A DNA stretch of 64,000 nucleotides, taken from contig NZ_PZJM01000016.1 in assembly GCF_003206045.1 (NCBI RefSeq), forward strand, positions 1-64,000. The letters run 5' to 3'. The notes under the pieces are model-generated. The model did not search any database. It worked only from the letters and a program-made list of their open reading frames with translations, and was not told where the DNA came from. Positions 59,839 through 64,000 of this stretch are shown piece after piece. The translations under genes were made by a program, and so were the position numbers. Position 1 is the first letter of the stretch; the number at the start of each line of letters is the position of its first letter. This DNA comes from Salinicola lusitanus (GTDB lineage Bacteria > Pseudomonadota > Gammaproteobacteria > Pseudomonadales > Halomonadaceae).

Positions 59839-60160
59839 GCGTCAGGGATGATGCGGGGTCCACATACCCAAACATGTCGCCAGGGACGCTAGGCAAGGAA
59901 GCCTCGGGAGGCTTGGTGTGGATGCGGCCGGCTGGCGACAGCCGGATTCTCGAGCATCGCATTTTATTTCGCGTTAGATGATCTGGATCAACTTATTCAC
60001 CGAATAACCCGTCTACTGTGGGGGTCGGTACCAGGGAGGTACCGAATCAACGGAAGGAAACCGCAGGAAGCGGTTCGCACAGGGACGCACGGCAGGATGC
60101 CGTGGAGCTGATTGGCAAGGAACAGCAGCGTATCTGAGGCCTGTCACGACAGGGTCTCTT
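59839..60160 (+). ncRNA. Candidate Csr/Rsm-type decoy RNA (GGA-hairpin array), copy 2
   Basis: Stem-loops with GGA loops: GCGTCA-GGGA-TGATGC (59839), AGGC-AAGGAA-GCCT (59891), TCGGTACC-AGGGA-GGTACCGA (60025), AACCGC-AGGAA-GCGGTT (60059), CACGGCA-GGA-TGCCGTG (60088) and GCTG..AAGGAA-CAGC (60107). About 14 GGA motifs fall in 300 bases. A strong CCGGCTG-GCGA-CAGCCGG stem (59928-59945) may split it into two RNAs. CCTGT-CACG-ACAGG (60140-60153) is a weak 3' end candidate. No protein-coding frame fits. Ends and promoters are not determined. Confidence 0.55.
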
Positions 60161-60225
60161 ATCCGCTGTGCTGACTGCCCTGACTGGATTACCCACCGAT
60201 CTCGCCCGCCTATCCGAATCGATGA

Positions 60226-61290
60226 TCAGCCGGCTGAAATCGCCGCTCGCCGCTCTTCTTCCAGCTTTAGAATCAGTTCTCCTGCCGGGAGGCTGTCGCC
60301 CCGCGCTTTGCCGATACCGGCCCATTGTGCTCCGAAGCCCGTTTCGCCTCGTTCCTTGGCCGCGACATTCAGCGCCTTGCCGAGATCGTAGGTATTCGGG
60401 TAGGCCGGAATATCCTTGCAGTCCGCCTCTTCGGCCCAGGCGGTAAACCGGTTGATCAGGCAGCGGGCCGGACGACCGGAAATCGCACGCGTCATCACGG
60501 TGCCCGCGCCGGAGGCCAGGTGAGCCCGGTAAGCGTCGTCGGCCGCACTCTCCGGGCAGCGGATGAACGCCGTTCCCAGTTGCGTCGCTGCCGCTCCCCA
60601 GGAGAGGGCGCGCTCGATATCGGCGCCATTCATCAAGCCTCCGGCGGCTATGATCGGCAGGGGGATCTCGCGGACGAGCTGGCGGGTCAGTGCTTGGGTC
60701 GATCGCCGCTCGTCCGTGGCATCGGTGTCGAACACGCCGCGATGACCGCCTGCGCCCCAGCCCTGGGCGATGATCGCATCGAGTCCGCGCGTGGCGATCT
60801 GCCGGGCCTCGGCAAGGCACGTCGCGGTCGCCATCAGCCGGCAGCCCGCCAGGCGCAGCGCCTCGATCTGGTCGGGTCGGGGAAGGCCGAAATGGAAGCT
60901 GACCACGGCAGGGCGGGTTTCGAGCAAGACTTCGAGCATCGCGTCGCTCGCCTGGAAGGGCGCATAGATCTCCCTCAACCGTGCCGGTGGGGTCGCGCCG
61001 AACGACTCGAACAGCGGGCGGGCGCGCTCGATCCAGCGCCGCTCGCGGTCGCTGTCAGCGAGCGCCGGCGCGTGGCAGAAGACGTTGACGTTGAACGGCC
61101 GAGCGGTCAGCGCACGGGTTTCCTGGATGACCCTGCGCGCGCTCTCCGGCGTCGACGCGCCCACGCCCAGCGCACCTAGCCCCCCGGCATTGGAGACCGC
61201 CGCCGCCATGGCCGGTGTCGAGACGCCCGCCATGGGCGCCTGAAAAATCGGTGCTCTCAGGCCAAGATCGGTGATGAATTCGCAGGTCAT
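60226..61290 (-). CDS. Nitronate monooxygenase family protein
   Basis: FMN-dependent enzyme of 354 residues that oxidises nitronates such as propionate 3-nitronate. FMN and substrate motifs: APIFQAPMAGVSTP at the N-terminus, IAQGWGAGGHRG with the probable catalytic His, IIAAGGLMNGADIERALSWGAAATQLGTAFI for phosphate binding. It begins 21 bases after the hmp stop on the same strand, forming a nitrosative-stress operon that the NsrR-like site upstream of hmp could control. Confidence 0.86.
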   Translation of the reverse strand: MTCEFITDLGLRAPIFQAPMAGVSTPAMAAAVSNAGGLGALGVGASTPESARRVIQETRALTARPFNVNVFCHAPALADSDRERRWIERARPLFESFGATPPARLREIYAPFQASDAMLEVLLETRPAVVSFHFGLPRPDQIEALRLAGCRLMATATCLAEARQIATRGLDAIIAQGWGAGGHRGVFDTDATDERRSTQALTRQLVREIPLPIIAAGGLMNGADIERALSWGAAATQLGTAFIRCPESAADDAYRAHLASGAGTVMTRAISGRPARCLINRFTAWAEEADCKDIPAYPNTYDLGKALNVAAKERGETGFGAQWAGIGKARGDSLPAGELILKLEEERRAAISAG

Positions 61291-61311
61291 GGCGCTATCT
61301 CCCGGTGGGTG

Positions 61312-62583
61312 TCAGGCCAGGGTCGGTTCATGGTGCGCCTCCAGCGCTCCCTCATCATCCGCTCGGGCGGCCAGCGGTTGTGCGGGGCCGAAACACTCGT
61401 AGCGGCGATCATCGATCGCCACGCCGTGGGTTTCCAGCATTCGGTCGATCCGGCTCATCATCGGTAGCGGCCCGCAGAAATAGTAGGTCGTCTCCCAACC
61501 GCCGATCCAGCGTCGTAGATCTGCCGGTTCCAGCTCGCCGCGCTTGACGCTTGGGTCGCCGACGCCGTCCGTTGCTCTGGGCTGGCTGAAGCAGACGTGA
61601 AGGCTGAAGCTCGGATAACGGCCGGCCAGTGTCTCCAGTTCGCAGGTGAAGGGTCGCAGCCCGCCGTGGCGTACGGCCTGGATGAAGATCACCCGCCGCG
61701 ACGGGGAAGCTTGCAGTGCCGCGTGGGCCATGGAGATCAGCGGTGTGATACCGATGCCGCCGGCGATGAACACCAGTGGCCGGTCGTCGGGCTCCGTCAG
61801 CTCGAGCGTGAACGCACCGCACGGCGGGGAGAGCTCCAGTCGGTCCCCCTGGGCCAGGCCGTCGTGGATGCGGTTCGAGACATCGCCGCCCGGCACCTCG
61901 CCATCCCCGACTTCACGTTTGACGCTGATCCGATAAGCCGCAGCGCCCGGCGCATTGGAAAGGCTGTAGTTGCGCATGGCAGTGTGGCCATCGGCATCCT
62001 GCATGCGAATCGAGACATACTGCCCCGGTAGATGCGCGGGCGGCTCGCTGCCGTCCGCCGGCACCAGATAGAGGGAGACGATGTTGTCGCTCTCGCGCTC
62101 GCGCTGCACGATCGTGAACGGCTTGAATCCCGCCCAGCCCTGATGCGCGCGCTGTTCGGCGTAGATCGTCCGTTCCCGCTCGATGAAAACCCCCGCCAGT
62201 TCGTCGTAGGCGGCGGCCCAGGCGTCGAGCACGTCGGCGGTGGCGGCATCGCCCAGCACCTCCCGGATCGACGCCAGCAAGTGCTCGCCGACGATCGGGT
62301 AGTGTTCCGGCTGAATTGTCAGCGAGGCGTGCTTCTGGGCGATCACCTCGATGGCGTCACTAAGCGCCGCCGGATCGTCGATATGCTGGGCGTAGGCGAG
62401 AATGGCGCCGGCCAGGGCGCGCTGTTGACCGCCCGAGCGCTGATGGGTGGGATTGAAGTAGCGCCGGACGTCGGGTGCGTGCTCGAACAGGCGGGCGTAG
62501 AAGTGGCGGGTCAGCGTCTCGCCATGTTGTCTCAGCACCGGGATGGTCCGTTTGACAATCTCGATCTGGGCGGTGGTTGGCAT
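61312..62583 (-). CDS. hmp: Flavohaemoglobin nitric oxide dioxygenase Hmp
   Basis: Detoxifies NO to nitrate with O2 and NAD(P)H; 423 residues. The globin domain (1-140) carries the proximal haem His in VIAQKHASL. The FAD domain has MRNYSLSNAP. The NAD domain has VFIAGGIGITPLISMAHAAL, TYYFCGPLPMM and YECFGP. The C-terminus is extended by about 20 acidic/His residues. It is divergent from nsrR, with an NsrR-like box 24-46 bases before its start. Confidence 0.93.
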   Translation of the reverse strand: MPTTAQIEIVKRTIPVLRQHGETLTRHFYARLFEHAPDVRRYFNPTHQRSGGQQRALAGAILAYAQHIDDPAALSDAIEVIAQKHASLTIQPEHYPIVGEHLLASIREVLGDAATADVLDAWAAAYDELAGVFIERERTIYAEQRAHQGWAGFKPFTIVQRERESDNIVSLYLVPADGSEPPAHLPGQYVSIRMQDADGHTAMRNYSLSNAPGAAAYRISVKREVGDGEVPGGDVSNRIHDGLAQGDRLELSPPCGAFTLELTEPDDRPLVFIAGGIGITPLISMAHAALQASPSRRVIFIQAVRHGGLRPFTCELETLAGRYPSFSLHVCFSQPRATDGVGDPSVKRGELEPADLRRWIGGWETTYYFCGPLPMMSRIDRMLETHGVAIDDRRYECFGPAQPLAARADDEGALEAHHEPTLA

Positions 62584-62606
62584 GTCGACTCCTTTGGCAG
62601 GATTTT

Positions 62607-62629
62607 AATCGGTATTTTAAATGCCTATT
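62607..62629. promoter_or_regulatory. NsrR-like operator between hmp and nsrR
   Basis: An 11-1-11 palindrome centred on base 62618, with inner halves GGTATTT and AAATGCC. By eye 16 of 22 arm positions agree with the known gammaproteobacterial NsrR site (inner parts GCATTT and AAATGC). It serves both divergent promoters. Confidence 0.65.
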
Positions 62630-62672
62630 TAAATGCGAGTATCATTTACCAAATTATGACTGTCAAGCGCTG

Positions 62673-63107
62673 ATGAAACTGACGACACATACCGATTACG
62701 CCTTGAGACTGCTGATCTACCTGGCGGTGAGAAGCGATGAGATGCCGGCCACGGTGCAGGCGGCTGCGACGCACTACGGCATCTCTGCCCATCATCTGGC
62801 CAAGGTGGCCCAGACCCTGGTGCAACTGGGATACGTGGCCAGCCTGCGCGGTCGGGGAGGCGGCCTGCGGCTTCAGCAGCCCGCCGAGGAGATCGGCATC
62901 GGCGCGCTGGTGAGGCAAACCGAAAACCTGGAGCTGCTGGAGTGCTTCGGGCCGGAATCGACCTGTCCGATCGAACCGGGCTGCCGCTTGAAGGGCGTGC
63001 TAGCCAAGGCCCAGCAGGCTTTTCTGGGCGTGCTCGACGGCTATGTGCTGGCCGATCTGGTCGAGAATCGCCAGGAACTGCGCGTGCTGCTGGGCCATTC
63101 GGCCTGA
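62673..63107 (+). CDS. nsrR: NO-sensing Rrf2-family repressor NsrR
   Basis: Iron-sulphur repressor of 144 residues. The N-terminal winged helix starts MKLTTHTDYALRLLIYLAV, with HYGISAHHLAKVAQTLVQLGYV as recognition helices. The cluster-binding cysteines are in LLECFGPESTCPIEPGCRLKG (C-x7-C-x5-C). ATG 62673 is chosen because NsrR proteins begin at MxLT. NO destroys the cluster and derepresses hmp, which lies divergently next to it. Confidence 0.92.
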   Translation: MKLTTHTDYALRLLIYLAVRSDEMPATVQAAATHYGISAHHLAKVAQTLVQLGYVASLRGRGGGLRLQQPAEEIGIGALVRQTENLELLECFGPESTCPIEPGCRLKGVLAKAQQAFLGVLDGYVLADLVENRQELRVLLGHSA

Positions 63108-63150
63108 ACGGCTCGCGCCCGACCAGAGCGAGCCGCATCGTTCGTCGATT

Positions 63151-63176
63151 GATATCCCCCCGGTCGGGGGGACATC
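63151..63176. terminator. GC hairpin between convergent nsrR and MFS gene
   Basis: CCCCCC-GGTC-GGGGGG (63156-63171) lies within GAT...ATC flanks. It sits 43 bases after the nsrR stop and 35 bases before the MFS stop. No T-run, so termination is presumed rather than clear. Confidence 0.45.
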
Positions 63177-63205
63177 GCGTTACCCGCTAGCGGTGCGTGG
63201 CCGGA

Positions 63206-64000
63206 TCAGCGCCGGTCGAGCGTCGGCGCGAGAATGACGATAAAGCACGCCAGGATGCCCAGCAGGCAGAAGGCGTAGTGCAGGGTGATGAAGTGGGCGG
63301 TAAAACCGATCGCCGGTGGGCCGACCAGCATCGCGCCGTAGCCCAGCGTCGAGACGCTGGCGATGGCCACGCCCGGCGGCGTCTCCGGATCGTTGGCTGC
63401 CCGGGTGATCGCCAGCGGCATGATCAGGGCATAGCCCACGCCGAGCAGCACGAAGCCCGCCAGGGCGGTGTAGAGATCGGCAAACAGCACCGCCAGCAGC
63501 ACGCCGGCCAACGCCGAGGTTCCGGCAAAGCGCGCCGCCTTCGTCGGGCCGAAGGCCGATATCAGGCGATCTCCCATGAGCCGCATGACCACCATGGCCA
63601 CCGAAAACACGGTGTAGCCGAGCGCCGCCTGCGCTTCGCTGGCCGACGTCACGGCGACCAGGAACAGCGCGCTCCAGTCCGCCATGGCGCCTTCGCCGAT
63701 CGACGCGCACATGGCAATGATACCCACCCATAGCAGGCCGCCCCTGGGCAGCGGAAACAGGCTGCCGCCGGGAGCGCGTGGCCGGGTTTCGGAGTGCCAG
63801 CGAAGGTAGGCGACCCCGCTCGTGATGGCGTAGAGCGACAAGGCGAAGAGGGTGAAATGGATCACCAGCCCCAGTTCCAGCTTGACCGCCAGGTAGCCGG
63901 CGGCGGCACCGAGGCCGGCGCCCAGGCTCCACATCGCATGGAGCGACGACATCACTCGCCTGCCGATATATCGCTCCGCCTCGCCGGCCCAACTGTTCAT
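63206..64000 (-). CDS. MFS transporter, C-terminal part (start off the right edge)
   Basis: About 264 residues of a major facilitator protein containing the second half of the molecule. The frame is open through the window end, and its first visible residues (MNSWAGEAERYIGRRVMSSLHAMWSLG) match the mid-protein loop and helix of this family rather than an N-terminus. Seven or more hydrophobic segments follow, including GAMADWSALFL and MVVMRLMGDRLISAFGP. The substrate is unknown. It is convergent with nsrR. Confidence 0.82.
   Translation of the reverse strand: MNSWAGEAERYIGRRVMSSLHAMWSLGAGLGAAAGYLAVKLELGLVIHFTLFALSLYAITSGVAYLRWHSETRPRAPGGSLFPLPRGGLLWVGIIAMCASIGEGAMADWSALFLVAVTSASEAQAALGYTVFSVAMVVMRLMGDRLISAFGPTKAARFAGTSALAGVLLAVLFADLYTALAGFVLLGVGYALIMPLAITRAANDPETPPGVAIASVSTLGYGAMLVGPPAIGFTAHFITLHYAFCLLGILACFIVILAPTLDRR

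Overview
The window looks like chromosomal DNA of a high-GC gammaproteobacterium, most plausibly a Halomonas-type (Halomonadaceae) organism. This is inferred from overall GC and codon bias, TRAP and AEC transporters, a Fur-controlled hydroxamate siderophore cluster, a lipid A hydroxylase, and protein families I recognise. No rRNA or other marker fixes the genus. Most of the window is ordinary core or accessory chromosome. Two segments are clearly foreign or decayed: 36155-47955 and 48450-51525.

Layout. 1-6677: a TRAP transporter (dctP-dctQ-dctM, minus strand), a LysR regulator, and a tightly overlapping pxpA-pxpB-pxpC operon for 5-oxoproline hydrolysis. 6748-13999: small secreted proteins (DUF4174, DUF4168, PRC-barrel), an RpiR regulator with an aminotransferase, an AEC carrier, and a quinone-oxidoreductase-like enzyme divergent from its probable LysR regulator. 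14048-33578: an iron and DNA-repair block. A peptide/siderophore ABC exporter, an MFS exporter, an orphan FhuC-like ATPase, an ECF sigma factor, a desferrioxamine-type set (decarboxylase dfoJ, N-hydroxylase dfoA, fused acyltransferase/NIS synthetase dfoC) and a TonB-dependent receptor are associated with several Fur-box-like sites. Inside it lie recQ and an SOS-box-controlled radical-SAM/TIGR03915 pair. 33630-36039: a heptanucleotide tandem repeat, lpxO, a phosphopantetheinyl transferase and a YceI-family protein.

36124-47955: a tRNA-Ile(CAU) gene whose 3' 46 bases are repeated at 47910-47955, bounding an 11.8-kb defence island. The island carries no recognisable integrase. It holds a nuclease-helicase-S24 fusion (DUF2075) with a MazG-like pyrophosphohydrolase, an AbiEi/AbiEii type IV toxin-antitoxin pair with an inverted-repeat operator, an hsdR remnant, and a 1966-residue Avs-like STAND NTPase with an N-terminal PD-(D/E)xK nuclease. 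The island's left end also has a perfect 25-base inverted copy of the tRNA anticodon arm. 48450-51525: a decayed prophage fragment bounded by a 188-bp direct duplication of the 3' end of a DUF4440 gene. Its repressor is dead but two palindromic operators remain.

51900-57909: an O-methyltransferase/hydrolase pair with a LysR gene, the bdcR-bdcA pair with paired operators, and two further oxidoreductases. 58668-60160: two plus-strand clusters of small hairpins that present GGA in their loops, flanking a one-TM protein. I interpret them as Csr/Rsm-type decoy RNAs. 60226-63107: a nitrosative-stress module (nitronate monooxygenase, flavohaemoglobin hmp, nsrR) with an NsrR-like site. 63206-64000: the C-terminal part of an MFS transporter whose start is off the right edge.

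Most promising items: the integrase-free defence island with its nuclease-helicase-protease fusion and the tRNA anticodon-arm copy, and the tandem GGA-hairpin RNAs.
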